Shown: positions 16,145-25,628, counted from the first letter of the stretch. The stretch: DNA of 64,000 nt from DAIOEK01 sp963828285 (GCA_963828285.1 CAWHEB010000004.1:124001-188000), one strand, 5' to 3'. The notes: generated by a model from the sequence alone, not told the origin. A program made the numbers and translations.

Positions 16145-17308
16145 TTGAAAACAGCTAATGTAGCCATAATCGGCACAAAATTCATGGGCAAAGCCCACAG
16201 TAATGCCTGGAGCTCAGCCGGCAAGTTCTTCAACTTGGGTGTTCAGCCAATACTAAAAGTCGCCTGCGGTCAGGATGTTCAGGGTACCAACGACTTTGCC
16301 CACACCTGGGGTTGGGAAAATGTCGAGAACGATTGGCGAATAGTGGTCGAACGTAAGGATGTCGACATCATCGATGTTTGCACACCGACATATCTTCATA
16401 AGGATATTGTTCTCGCAGCCGCGAAAAACGGCAAACAGATCTTTTGCGAAAAACCAATCGCTCTCGATTTCGCTGAAGCAAAAGAAATGTACGAAGCTGT
16501 CGAGAAGGCGGGAGTTCTGCATTATCTGAACCACAATTATCGACGCTGCCCGGCAGTCGCCTATGCAAAACAATTGATCAGTGAAGGCAAGATCGGACAG
16601 ATATTTCACTGGCGGGGAGCATATCTGCAAGACTGGATCACCGATCCCAATTTCCCTCTGACATGGCACCTGCAGAAAAAGTTCGCCGGCGCCGGTCCGC
16701 ATTATGACTTGAATTCCCATAGTGTTGACCTCGCCCGCTACCTCATAGGTGAAGTAAAGAATGTCTCTGCAATGTTAAAAACCTTTGTAACGGAACGCCC
16801 GCTTCCCAGTAAGACCGCTGGTACGTTCAAATCCGGTGCAGCCGGGGTTGAAAAGGGACAGGTCACCGTCGACGATGCCGCTTTCATGGTTGTCGAATTT
16901 GAGAACGGCACCCTCGGATCATTTGATGCAAGCCGCTTTGCATCCGGCAGGAAGAATTTCAACACTTTCGAGATCTATGGAAGCAAAGGCAGCCTGGTGT
17001 TTAACCAGGAAAGAATGAACGAACTGCAATATCTCAATCTTGAAGATCCCGCAGATGAGCAAGGATTCCGGACAATCTTGGTAACCAACGCCACCCATCC
17101 CTACGTCGGTGCCTGGTGGCCGCCTGGTCACATCATTGGTTACGAACACGAATTCACCCACGCAGTAGTTGATTTTATGACCGCATACGACAAAGGCACC
17201 AAGATCGAACCAAATCTGTATGATGGCTTGAAAAACGTTCAGATTTTGGAAGCTGCAATAAAGTCATCCAATAGCGGCCTACGAATCAACATCAAAGATA
17301 TCAAATAA
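16145..17308 (+). CDS. Gfo/Idh/MocA oxidoreductase, levoglucosan-dehydrogenase-like
   Basis: Oxidoreductase of 387 residues. The Rossmann N terminus is IIGTKFMGKAHSNAW, family Lys in FCEKPIALD (about 100-108), and catalytic Asp and His in YDLNSHSVDLARYL (about 192-205). The long form, the segment WRGAYLQDW followed by PLTW, and the VDDAAFMVVEFENGTLGS block resemble levoglucosan dehydrogenase and related 3-dehydrogenases that oxidise C3 of (anhydro)sugars or glycosides with NAD. I compared this from memory, so the assignment stays at family level. The start is a TTG at 16145, supported by AAGGAGATGA a few bases upstream; no ATG is nearby. It is cotranscribed with the TIM barrel upstream and precedes a hairpin at 17328-17360. 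Confidence 0.87.
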   Translation: MKTANVAIIGTKFMGKAHSNAWSSAGKFFNLGVQPILKVACGQDVQGTNDFAHTWGWENVENDWRIVVERKDVDIIDVCTPTYLHKDIVLAAAKNGKQIFCEKPIALDFAEAKEMYEAVEKAGVLHYLNHNYRRCPAVAYAKQLISEGKIGQIFHWRGAYLQDWITDPNFPLTWHLQKKFAGAGPHYDLNSHSVDLARYLIGEVKNVSAMLKTFVTERPLPSKTAGTFKSGAAGVEKGQVTVDDAAFMVVEFENGTLGSFDASRFASGRKNFNTFEIYGSKGSLVFNQERMNELQYLNLEDPADEQGFRTILVTNATHPYVGAWWPPGHIIGYEHEFTHAVVDFMTAYDKGTKIEPNLYDGLKNVQILEAAIKSSNSGLRINIKDIK

Positions 17309-17327
17309 TCAATTCAGACATATAGGT

Positions 17328-17360
17328 CAGAATGGGAGAGATATTAATCCTCCCATTCTG
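17328..17360 (+). promoter_or_regulatory. Intergenic hairpin within the rightward operon
   Basis: Perfect eleven-base stem CAGAATGGGAG (17328-17338) and CTCCCATTCTG (17350-17360) with an 11-base loop, between two same-strand genes. No T run follows, so it is more likely an mRNA-stability or processing element than a terminator. Confidence 0.55.
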
Positions 17361-17387
17361 GTCTACCCTGACTAATAGGAGTGTTTA

Positions 17388-18716
17388 ATGAAAGCACGTA
17401 TCGTTCCAATTTATTTTCTAACTGCAACCGATCCGGATTTTGTTAAACAACTCCAAAACATCAAAACTTTATTCAGTAACGAAGCTGAGATTCTTGAACC
17501 AGTAGTACTAGGTTCAAAACTTCCCGAAGCGGAAGCGGTGATCTTTCCTCAGATGCTTGGTGAAGCATATCGACGGGTTGATGATCTACAAAAACTTCCC
17601 CAACCCCTTCTGGTTGTTACCTCGGAATTCGGCACAGTATCCATGTGGGATTGGGAGATCAATAACTATCTGGCCTCAAAGGGAATCACAGTAGTTGCCC
17701 CGAGCGAAGTTGAATCTACAAGGAAAGCGATTAAGGCAATTGGATTAAAACGGCAGCTTAAAGAAGCCAAATTGTTGGTGTATCAAGATAATCCCGGTGA
17801 AGGTTTCCAGGCTGACATCTTCAAACGGTTCTATTGGTGGGAAAAAGAGTGCATCGACAGCCTTGAAAGCAAGTTTGGTGTCAAAGTAGTTAAAAGGAGT
17901 TTTAAAGAACTCGGAGCATACGCGAAGCAGATCGATGACGCGAAGGCAGAAGCAGTCTGGAAAGATTTGGATAACCAATTTGCCATTGGTGATATTTCTC
18001 ATCGTGCCCTTCTGAGTGCAGTCAAGATTTACATCGCAGTCAAAGAAGAGTTGGATCGGGATCCATCCATCATATCGGTGGGGATAAACTGCCTCAACGA
18101 ATCCGCTTATTCAGATACCACACCCTGTTTGGCCTGGAATATTCTTTTTGAAGAACGGGGAATGATCTGGGGTTGCGAAGCGGATATTGTATCCATGATG
18201 ACCAAGGTATTGATCGGCAAAGCACTTGAAGTCCCTTTTATGATGACCAATATGTATCCGTTCTTGATGGGTATGGCTGCATTGAAGCATGAGAAAATTT
18301 CAGGTTTCCCTCCAGTTGAATCTGAACCTGAGAACCACATTTTGGCAGCGCACTGTGGATTTCTTGGTGTCGTTCCAAAATCTTTCTCAACAGAGTGGAC
18401 ATTGCGAGGAAAAGTATTGGGAATCGTTGACGAAAATTCCACAGCCATTGACGCCCGCCTTCCCGAAGGGGATGTCACCCTGGTCAAATTGATGCCGCCT
18501 TTTGATACCATGTCTGTCGTTCGTGGAAAGATTACTGGCTATGCACAATTCCCCGGATCAGATTGCCGTAATGGGGCAATCATCCGCATTCCAAATGGAC
18601 ACAAATTGATGGATACCCTTGCATCACATCATTACATCGTCACAGTCGGCAAAAACATTCCGGCACTGGAAATGGTCTCAAGAGTGTTTGGATTATCCTG
18701 CCAGGAAATCAGATAG
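17388..18716 (+). CDS. L-fucose/L-arabinose isomerase family protein
   Basis: Protein of 442 residues matching the fucose/arabinose isomerase superfamily (FucI-like C-terminal fold). Recognisable parts are VTSEFGTVSMWDWEINNYL (about 78-96), the central GINCLNESAYSDTTPCLAWNILFEERG (about 229-255) followed by GCEADIVSMMT, and the C-terminal HCGFLGV and PPFDTMSVVRGKI segments. The acidic residues in CLNES and GCEADI are candidates for the metal ligands. Family members interconvert aldoses and ketoses, but this subgroup has not been characterised as far as I know. It is in the rightward sugar operon between the dehydrogenase and a ROK regulator. The ATG is preceded by a good GGAG. Confidence 0.78.
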   Translation: MKARIVPIYFLTATDPDFVKQLQNIKTLFSNEAEILEPVVLGSKLPEAEAVIFPQMLGEAYRRVDDLQKLPQPLLVVTSEFGTVSMWDWEINNYLASKGITVVAPSEVESTRKAIKAIGLKRQLKEAKLLVYQDNPGEGFQADIFKRFYWWEKECIDSLESKFGVKVVKRSFKELGAYAKQIDDAKAEAVWKDLDNQFAIGDISHRALLSAVKIYIAVKEELDRDPSIISVGINCLNESAYSDTTPCLAWNILFEERGMIWGCEADIVSMMTKVLIGKALEVPFMMTNMYPFLMGMAALKHEKISGFPPVESEPENHILAAHCGFLGVVPKSFSTEWTLRGKVLGIVDENSTAIDARLPEGDVTLVKLMPPFDTMSVVRGKITGYAQFPGSDCRNGAIIRIPNGHKLMDTLASHHYIVTVGKNIPALEMVSRVFGLSCQEIR

Positions 18717-19065
18717 CGTTCCATCATTTTCTGTCTGACAAGTATTTCATTCAACAAAAAGGATAGTTATTGCAGAATATGGCATTCTTTTGACAATATA
18801 TGTCATATGTATGCTAATTACTGTGATAACATATTGACAGAAAGTCGTAGATTGATATAATAATTGGAGAACAAGCAAAAAATCTTCCCAACCTCAACTC
18901 TTTACGAAAAAGAGTAAAAGAAAATAAAACGTAGATATTCTCCAGCGTAATGCGCGTTAGATAGAATTGAGTACCAGAAAATTGAGTTGTAAGACCTCGA
19001 AGTAGCAAGCTGTTAGCAATCGATCTTTGAACGACCACCATTTTCTAGTTGTCCCAGTAGGAGAT
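18717..19065 (+). other. Promoter and long leader before the ROK regulator
   Basis: No gene is visible. The stretch contains an inverted repeat TGACA-N5-TGTCA (18791-18805), the strong promoter at 18834-18861, and a small hairpin ACTCTTT (18897-18903) with AAAGAGT (18909-18915) in the transcribed leader. The leader from the expected start to the ATG at 19066 would be about 200 bases. Confidence 0.5.
18834..18861 (+). promoter_or_regulatory. Sigma-70-type promoter for the ROK/ABC transporter genes
   Basis: Consensus TTGACA (18834-18839) and TATAAT (18856-18861) with a 16-base spacer. A second TTGACA lies at 18790-18795 inside an inverted repeat that could be an operator for the ROK protein encoded just downstream. 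Confidence 0.72.
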
Positions 19066-20370
19066 ATGGCCATCGCCAGAGAAGTAAGCAGCAAGACTTT
19101 ACAACCCAAAGAAGCCAGGACATCATCTGTCTGGCTTAGCCAATTGAATCCAGCTGTTTCTCCTTACGTTATTACTACATTGGAAAAAGAAGTCATTGAT
19201 CTAATCCGTCTTCATGGTGAGCTCACCAAGGCGGATTTTGTTTCGTTTACAAATTATTCGCGAACTAAAGTTTCCACCTGCATTGATTCGCTTCTAACCC
19301 GGAAAGTCCTGACAACCCGGGATACTGGCAGCTTCACTGGGGGCCGGCGGTCCAGGGTTTACAGTCTCAATGCTGGAATGGGATTAATAGCAGGTGTGGA
19401 TATCGGTGCGACCAGTATCGACATAGTAATCACTGATTTTCGCAAAAATGTTATGGCTAGAACTGGCGAATCTGCGAATGTCCGCGAAGGACCTGTGGTG
19501 ATCCTTGAGCAGGTTTCCACAATCATTAATAAACAGCTAGAAAAACTTAACAAGAATATCAGTGAATTGGTCGGAATTGGAATCGGCGTACCCGGTCCGG
19601 TAGATTATGCGAAAGGTACTCTCCTCTCGCCGCCGATCATGCCTGGCTGGGATTGTTTTCCAATCATTTCAACCATGCAGGATTATTTTCCATATGCCAG
19701 TGTTGTCGTCGATAACGATGTCAATGTGATGGCATTGGGAGAGTTAGCTCATGGCGCAGCCGTTGGAGTCGATAATTTAATCTTTGTCAAAATTGGAACC
19801 GGTATCGGCTCTGGAATCATCTGCAACGGAAAAATTTACCGAGGTACAAATGGGTCCGCTGGGGACATTGGTCATATCTGTGTAGATAAGCACGGACCGA
19901 TTTGTCACTGCGGAAATGTGGGATGCCTGGAAGCTCTGGCAGCTGGCCCAGCCATCGCTCAACGTGGACTACGAGCATTATTAGATGGCAAGAGTCGAGA
20001 TCCTTAAGAAATATTATGATCGCAATGGTGGTTTTATTCGAGCAGAAGATGTAGGAGATGCTGCCCGGGAAGGTGATCAAAGCTCGATCGAAATCATCCG
20101 TGAAAGTGGAAAAATGATCGGGGATGTTCTTGCAGGGTTGGTAAATTTCTATAATCCCAGCATGCTCATTATCGGTGGTGGGGTCAGCAATATAGGCAAC
20201 CTGCTATTATCCGCGATCCGGCAGGGAGTCCTTAACCGCTCTCTCCCCTGGCAACCCGGGATCTGCAGATCATCTTTTCCGAGATCGGTCAGGATGCAGG
20301 GGTTGTTGGTGCAGTTAACCTGGCAATTGATAACCTATTCCAGATCATTACAGTGAGCAATCAAGTTTGA
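19066..20370 (+). CDS. ROK-family regulator, frame broken twice
   Basis: Transcriptional repressor of about 434 residues. It has an N-terminal winged helix (LTKADFVSFTNYSRTKVSTCIDSLL), a ROK sugar-kinase-like domain with GVDIGATSIDI (ATP-loop remnant), GVPGPVDY, and the zinc motif CHCGNVGCLE. The reading frame is broken twice. One extra base at the CC of 20002-20003 brings an early TAA, and a missing C in the CCCC run at 20245-20248 restores the original frame, so the true end is the TGA at 20368-20370. The C-terminal part read across the breaks is normal ROK sequence (KKYYDRNGG, then PLATRDLQIIFSEIGQDAG). Sequencing error is more likely than loss of function. The start is ATG 19066; a TTG at 19027 in frame is the alternative. 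It probably controls the ABC importer downstream. Confidence 0.8.
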
Positions 20371-20481
20371 TCAGTGACAAGGTTGAGGAATAATTTGAAG
20401 GAATGAGAATTGATTTTATTAGTACACACGCAATTATTATGATTTAGTAACACCTGTACACCATGAAGAAGAGGTTTGTTT

Positions 20482-22066
20482 ATGACTGAAAACATGCAAG
20501 TAGATATGTCCGTAACCACGCAGACTACACCGATATTGGAAGTAAGCAGCATTTCCAAACGGTTTCCAGGTGTAGTTGCACTGGATAATGTAAGTGTTAA
20601 ATTTCTTCCCGGCGAAGTACATGCTGTAGTAGGCGAGAATGGCGCAGGTAAATCCACCCTGATGAAGATCATGGCTGGCGCGTATGTCCCTGATACAGGA
20701 GAGATCACCCTGGATGGTGAAAAAGTCTCTTTTTCGCATCCGCAGGAAGCCCAGTTAAAAGGGATCACTATCATTTACCAGGAGTTCAACCTTCTTCCAG
20801 AAAGAACTGTGGCCAACAACATCTTCCTCGGACGCGAACCATCCAAAATGGGCGTCATTGATATGGGAACCATGAACAAGCAGGCAGAAGCTGTTTTATC
20901 TGAACTTGGTGTAGAAAAGATGATCTCCCCGACTGCGTTGGTCAGCAGCCTTTCAGTTGCAGAACAACAGTTGGTTGAGATCGCAAAGGCAATCTCATTC
21001 AAAGCTAAAGTCCTAATTATGGACGAACCAACTGCTGCGCTTACCTTTACAGAAGTGAAGTTGCTAAGTGATCTGATACATAGGCTCAAAAACAAAGGTA
21101 TGGCAGTCATCTTTATTTCACACCGTTTAGTGGAAGTTTTTGATATTGCCGAAAAGATCACGGTCTTGAAAGATGGGCAGCTGGTTAATACCGTAAATAG
21201 ATCTGAAGTATCCCCTGCTGATCTCGTTCATATGATGGTCGGACGTAGCCTTGACCACTACTTTCCCCCATTGGGTGCCAATGAGGATTTCGGCGATGTC
21301 GTTCTAAGTGTTAATAATGGCAATAATAAATTCCTCAAAGATATCAATTTTGAGCTGCGCAAGGGCGAGGTGCTGGGAGTGGCTGGTCTTCAGGGATCCG
21401 GACGCACGGAAATGGCCCAGGCTATCTTTGGAGTGGTTCCCTTCAAAACTGGAGAAATTATCCTCCATGGAAAACAAATCAATATCAAATCTCCTTTCCA
21501 TGCGATCAAAAATCGAATGGGATTCGTTACCGAAGATCGTAAATCTGAAGGGATCCTACCCCAACAACCCATTCGCGATAACATACTGCTGACTATCCGG
21601 TCGATCCAGAACTCTCTTTGGTGTCATTCTCAACGACGGTATCCTAAGTAACCGCAAGTTGGTTCCAACACTGGGTAAACAGGTTGATGTCAGAGTTGAT
21701 TCTTACGATCGCGAGGTTCAATTCCTGAGTGGTGGTAATCAACAAAAAGTGGTATTGGCAAAATGGCTAGCTTCAGAATCTGATGTCTTCCTATTCGATG
21801 AACCCACCCGTGGAATCGATGTGGAAGCAAAAGCAAGCATCCACGATATGATCCGCGAACTCACCAAACAAGGTCGAGCCGTTCTCATGGTCTCCTCAGA
21901 GCTACCCGAAGTGATTGGGATGAGCGATCGCATTCTGGTTATGCGGGATGGTCGTATTCAAGATGAACTTCCAGCAAAATCAACCGAGCAGGAGATTATG
22001 CTCGTTGCGACCGGTCACAAACTAGATCGTGATTCGAGTACTAAGAATTTGGCGGGAAAGGAATAA
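20482..22066 (+). CDS. Sugar ABC transporter ATPase (RbsA/MglA type), one frame break
   Basis: Two-domain sugar importer ATPase of about 527 residues. Domain 1 has Walker A GENGAGKST, signature LSVAEQQ and Walker B ILIMDEPTAAL; domain 2 has the degenerate P-loop GLQGSGRTE, signature LSGGNQQK and FLFDEPTRGID. One extra base near 21613-21617 (the TCTC before TTTGG) shifts the frame; read without it, the protein continues QNSFGVILNDGILSNRKLVPTLG and runs to the TAA at 22064. Start ATG 20482 follows AGAGG. The domain 1 signature LSVAEQQ in place of LSGGQ is normal for this family. It energises uptake through the two permeases that follow, overlapping into their operon with a one-base gap. Confidence 0.88.
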
Positions 22067-22067
22067 C

Positions 22068-23063
22068 ATGACATCCTCCACAGCTTCAGAAAATTGGCTC
22101 AAACGAATTTCCCGGTCTGCGAAGATCCCACCTGTCTTCTTTTTCCTGATCCTTGTTTATGTATTCACCGGCGTACTAGATCAGATTTACGCTGACGGAC
22201 AATTGCTTACCAATCCGAGCATCATGATGAATATCATTGTCCGTTCGGTTGCTCTGGGAATTGTAGCGGTTGGACAAACCCTGGTTTTGGTGGGTGCCTC
22301 TATCGATCTATCGGTCGCTTACACCATCAGTATCACCGCCGTTATGTCATCCTATATCATGCAGGGGAACACTGCGAATGTCCCTGTTGCTATCGCAGGA
22401 GTTTTTGCGATTGGCATTGCGATTGGACTGGTCAATGGATTAATCGTTACAAAACTGAAAGTAAATCCATTCATCGCTACTTTGGGTACCAGTCTGATTA
22501 TCAAAGGCATCATCAATGCCACTTTCTCCAATTACACCGGAAGTGTTCCACAGGCTTTCGAATTCTTCGGATATGGAACCTTAGGACCTATTCCGGTATC
22601 GATACTGATCTTACTGTTGGTCGTTGGTATTGGATGGTTTATTTTAGCTCGAACGAAATTCGGCGCCCATCTTTATGGTGTCGGTGGTAACGCTGAGGTA
22701 GCCCGTCTCTCTGGAGTACGGACAGATCGGGTATTGATCGGTGCGCATATTTTATGCAGTGTATCAGCAGTACTCTCTGGATTATTCCTGGTTAGCCTCA
22801 TGCGGTCCGGCGCACCTTGGGTTGGACCTAACGGTGTTTACGATCTCAATTCCATAGCGACCACAGTCATCGGCGGGACTGCGCTCGCCGGAGGAAAAGG
22901 TGGTGTTTGGGGAACATTAGCTGGCGTTTTGATCTTTGGTGTCCTAAGTACAGCCTTTAACCAACTCGGTGTGAATCCTTACTTGAAGAACGTCTTTCAA
23001 GGCGTGATCATTGTACTTGCGGTGGCCAGCTATACCATCCGCTCGAAAAAAGAAGTTGCATAA
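22068..23063 (+). CDS. Sugar ABC transporter permease 1 (RbsC type)
   Basis: Inner-membrane permease of about 331 residues in the ribose/galactose-type BPD_transp_2 family, with roughly eight to ten hydrophobic segments. Family landmarks are GQTLVLVGASIDLSVA (near 70-85), KLKVNPFIATLGT (near 141-153), the cytoplasmic EAA-like stretch GGNAEVARLSGVRTDRV (near 206-222) and VIGGTALAGGKGGVWGT (near 268-284). The ATG at 22068 follows AAAGGAATAAC immediately after the ATPase stop, indicating translational coupling. It differs clearly from the second permease, so the importer is probably a heterodimer in the membrane. Confidence 0.92.
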   Translation: MTSSTASENWLKRISRSAKIPPVFFFLILVYVFTGVLDQIYADGQLLTNPSIMMNIIVRSVALGIVAVGQTLVLVGASIDLSVAYTISITAVMSSYIMQGNTANVPVAIAGVFAIGIAIGLVNGLIVTKLKVNPFIATLGTSLIIKGIINATFSNYTGSVPQAFEFFGYGTLGPIPVSILILLLVVGIGWFILARTKFGAHLYGVGGNAEVARLSGVRTDRVLIGAHILCSVSAVLSGLFLVSLMRSGAPWVGPNGVYDLNSIATTVIGGTALAGGKGGVWGTLAGVLIFGVLSTAFNQLGVNPYLKNVFQGVIIVLAVASYTIRSKKEVA

Positions 23064-23075
23064 GGAGTGGATCAA

Positions 23076-24083
23076 ATGACTGCCTCTACTATCTCAAAAC
23101 AAGTAACCTCCGAGAATCCAGTACATAAACTCTGGACCCGGATCAAAAAGATCCCCCCTGTTGTCTACATCTTTTTGGTTATTTTTATCACTCTAGGTTT
23201 CCTTAATCCAAAGGGATACCAGACCATGAATGGCATTATGACATTCCTTCGACCCGCATCACCACTGGCTGTTCTTGCCATCGGTGAAATGGTAGTACTG
23301 GCTATGGGCGGGTTTGATTTATCGATAGGAGCCATAGTCACATTCTGTGTTCTGGTCAGTTCGAAATTCCTGGCGAATAATCCCGCCAACGCACCCGCTG
23401 ATATTTTGATGCTGCTTGGTGTTGGTGTCTTGATCGGATTGATCAACGGAATCGTTGTCAGCTTCCTCCGGGTACCATCTTTCATCACTACTCTGGGTAT
23501 GATGATGATCGTACGTGGAGCAGCATTGTACATCGTAGGCGGAGCTCCACGAGGCTATTTGACCGATAACTTCCGCTTCTTTGGACGCAACTATATCCAA
23601 AATGTTCCTTTCTTTTCCAGGATCCCAATTTCCTTTATCGTCCTGATCGTCCTTGCGATCATCGCATATTTTATTTTCCACCGTACAAATTACGGGCGAC
23701 AAATTCTGGCAATCGGAGATAATATGCGGGCTGCCGGTCTTTCCGGTGTCCGGGTTAAGCTGGTTCGGGTAATGAGTTTTGTTTTCTGCAGCGTTTTTGC
23801 AGTTCTCGGTGGAATCCTGACTGGTGGTTATGGTGGAGTCAATGTAACCATTGGTGAAGGAATGGAGATGCAGGCAATTGCAGCCTGTGTGATCGGTGGC
23901 GTATTGTTGGGCGGTGGAAAAGGGTCTGTGCTAAATGTTATTCTGGGCGCTTTTACACTACAGGCAATCGTCAACCTCTTGAATCAACTTGGTTTACCCA
24001 AGCCATACACGGACGCTGTCCAGGGCTTGATAATTATCGGAGTTGTAGCTTATGCTGCACTCACAACCATGAAGAAACGGTAA
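23076..24083 (+). CDS. Sugar ABC transporter permease 2 (RbsC type)
   Basis: Second RbsC-type permease, 335 residues, with the same landmarks in a different sequence: GEMVVLAMGGFDLSIGA (near 71-87), FLRVPSFITTLGMMMIVRG (near 133-151), GDNMRAAGLSGVRVKLV (near 214-230) and CVIGGVLLGGGKGSV (near 276-290). I chose the ATG at 23076 because GGAG (23064-23067) lies 8 bases before it; an upstream in-frame GTG overlaps that ribosome site. It pairs with the first permease and the ATPase to form the importer, with the lipoprotein receptor gene 133 bases downstream. Confidence 0.92.
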   Translation: MTASTISKQVTSENPVHKLWTRIKKIPPVVYIFLVIFITLGFLNPKGYQTMNGIMTFLRPASPLAVLAIGEMVVLAMGGFDLSIGAIVTFCVLVSSKFLANNPANAPADILMLLGVGVLIGLINGIVVSFLRVPSFITTLGMMMIVRGAALYIVGGAPRGYLTDNFRFFGRNYIQNVPFFSRIPISFIVLIVLAIIAYFIFHRTNYGRQILAIGDNMRAAGLSGVRVKLVRVMSFVFCSVFAVLGGILTGGYGGVNVTIGEGMEMQAIAACVIGGVLLGGGKGSVLNVILGAFTLQAIVNLLNQLGLPKPYTDAVQGLIIIGVVAYAALTTMKKR

Positions 24084-24216
24084 ACAACATCGGTAAGTAT
24101 TTCTTGGAAAGATTTTTGTAAAAGGAGGTGGTGTGATCGATCGTTACTTGTTTTTCTTGTTGTCGTAGGTTCGAATCTAAATATCCAACCATTTCTCACA
24201 TTGGAGGAGAAAACTA

Positions 24217-25572
24217 ATGAAAAAGAGTATTTTCGTCGTGTTAACAGTTCTGGTGAGCCTTTCTATGCTGCTCGCTGCTTGTGCACCCGCAGCTCCCGCT
24301 CCCGCCGTTGAAGCACCCGCTGCTGAGGCACCCGCCGCTGAAGCACCTGCTGCTGAAGCACCCGCTGCCGAAGCACCCGCTGCAGAAGCACCTGCCGCCG
24401 CAACCAATCCTGGCCTTCAGATGGATTCAGCTAAGGTCGCTCCTCAGTTCTTTAATGATGCAGATTACGTTACAAACAAAGAATTGATGACCAAACCTGC
24501 TCTCAATCCCAATGACCCCATCTACCTGCAATACCTTGTGGAAAACCCGACTGATATCAGCAAATATCCACAGTATGCAGCCTTCGCTGAGAAGAAAGCC
24601 CCCTATAATCTTTGCTTCTCCAACGCTGGCGTCAACAATCCCTGGCGTGTGACTGGTTATGTAACCATGCGCGAGCAGGTTGAAAAACTTCGCACCGATG
24701 GTTTGGTAAAGAACTTCATCCACCTCGATGCAGCTGGTGACGATGCCAAACAGATCGCTGACATCCAGGACATCATCAACACCCCCGGAAAATGCGACAT
24801 CCTCATCGTAGCATCCAACACTTCCGAAGCTTTGACCCCGATCGTGGAAAAAGCCTGCGAAGTTATGCCAGTCGTTCAGTTTGACCGCTACGCTCTGACC
24901 GATTGCCCCGTGGTTTCTGAACGAACCATCGGTGGTTATGCCTTTGGTATCTCTGGCGCTGAAAAAGTCGTCAAAGACCTCGGCGAAAAGGGCGGTAACG
25001 TTTTAGCATTCCGCATTCTCCCAGGCGTAGATGTTCTTGAACAACGCTGGGGTGCAGCACGCAAGATCTTTGAAGAGAATCCTCAGATCAACGTGATCGG
25101 TGTCGAATTCGTTGCCTATGATTCCTTCAAAGCTAGCACTGTTGTAAGTGATTACCTTGCCAAATATGGCACCATCGATGCAGTTTGGATGGACGCTGGC
25201 GGTACCGCTGTCACCATCCTTGAAGCTTTCAAAGACGCTGGCGCTTCTTATCCGTCAGTAATGGTTGGCGAAGATCAACAGGACTTCCTGGACTACTGGA
25301 AGACCAATAACATCAATGGTATCGCCCCCACTTTCTCGACCTTCATGTGGAGAACTGCAGTATTGGCTTCAGTCAAGTTCCTCCAGGGCGAGACAGTCCA
25401 ACACAACTGGGTTCTGCCCCAACCAGATGTTACCGCTGAAAACTTGGATAAGTTTGCCGGCACCGGCATGCCCCCACTGTACTACGTTATGAGCAGCGCA
25501 GAAGATCTGCCCACCTGGCCCGATGCCTGGAAAGCTCTTGACATCAACAAGTACAAAGACGTAGTTGAATAA
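24217..25572 (+). CDS. Sugar-binding lipoprotein of the ABC importer (periplasmic-binding type 1 fold)
   Basis: Receptor of 451 residues. The signal peptide is MKKSIFVVLTVLVSLSMLLAAC with a lipobox ending at Cys22, so it should be lipid-anchored outside the membrane. Residues about 23-58 are a low-complexity Ala/Pro/Glu linker in which the unit APAAE repeats about five times (15-base DNA repeats, 24309-24397). The rest is a type 1 sugar-binding domain (ILIVASNTSEALTPIVEKACEVMPVVQFDR; GGNVLAFRILPGVDVLEQRW; VDAVWMDAGGTAV-type pattern; MVGEDQQDFLDYW). Strong GGAGGAG ribosome site. It binds the substrate for the ATPase and two permeases upstream. A G+C-rich hairpin follows at 25604. Confidence 0.92.
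   Translation: MKKSIFVVLTVLVSLSMLLAACAPAAPAPAVEAPAAEAPAAEAPAAEAPAAEAPAAEAPAAATNPGLQMDSAKVAPQFFNDADYVTNKELMTKPALNPNDPIYLQYLVENPTDISKYPQYAAFAEKKAPYNLCFSNAGVNNPWRVTGYVTMREQVEKLRTDGLVKNFIHLDAAGDDAKQIADIQDIINTPGKCDILIVASNTSEALTPIVEKACEVMPVVQFDRYALTDCPVVSERTIGGYAFGISGAEKVVKDLGEKGGNVLAFRILPGVDVLEQRWGAARKIFEENPQINVIGVEFVAYDSFKASTVVSDYLAKYGTIDAVWMDAGGTAVTILEAFKDAGASYPSVMVGEDQQDFLDYWKTNNINGIAPTFSTFMWRTAVLASVKFLQGETVQHNWVLPQPDVTAENLDKFAGTGMPPLYYVMSSAEDLPTWPDAWKALDINKYKDVVE
24309..24397 (+). repeat. 15-base tandem repeat encoding APAAE linker units
   Basis: Imperfect tandem copies of a 15-base unit of the form GAAGCACCCGCTGCT, varying at third codon positions. They encode the Ala/Pro/Glu linker after the lipid anchor of the sugar receptor. 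Number of units may vary between strains. Confidence 0.8.
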
Positions 25573-25603
25573 ACCTTTTGCTATAAAAATGTAAGTAGAG
25601 TAT

Positions 25604-25628
25604 GGCCCGCTCGGAAACCGGGCGGGCC
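25604..25628 (+). terminator. G+C-rich hairpin after the receptor gene
   Basis: GGCCCGC (25604-25610) pairs with GCGGGCC (25622-25628) around an inner CGG/CCG pair. It is followed only by TTCTC, so it probably acts as a partial terminator or mRNA-stabilising end that keeps receptor mRNA in excess over the downstream genes. Confidence 0.6.

Noticed and set aside
20002..20007. Programmed +1 frameshift at CCT TAA in the ROK gene
   Set aside because: No stimulatory signal is visible, and a second compensating indel downstream together with similar breaks elsewhere points to consensus errors.
20361..20774. 137-codon frame on the minus strand opposite the start of the sugar ATPase
   Set aside because: It overlaps the Walker A region of a clear ABC ATPase and the ROK end; no ribosome site or family match.
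24150..24190. GGTTCGAATC resembles the T loop of a tRNA
   Set aside because: The flanking bases do not form the T stem, and no acceptor, D or anticodon arm can be built upstream, so it is a chance match.
24177..24407. Open frame on the minus strand with repeated AAGAS units
   Set aside because: It is the antisense shadow of the APAAE linker repeat of the sugar receptor; it has no ribosome site and no independent support.
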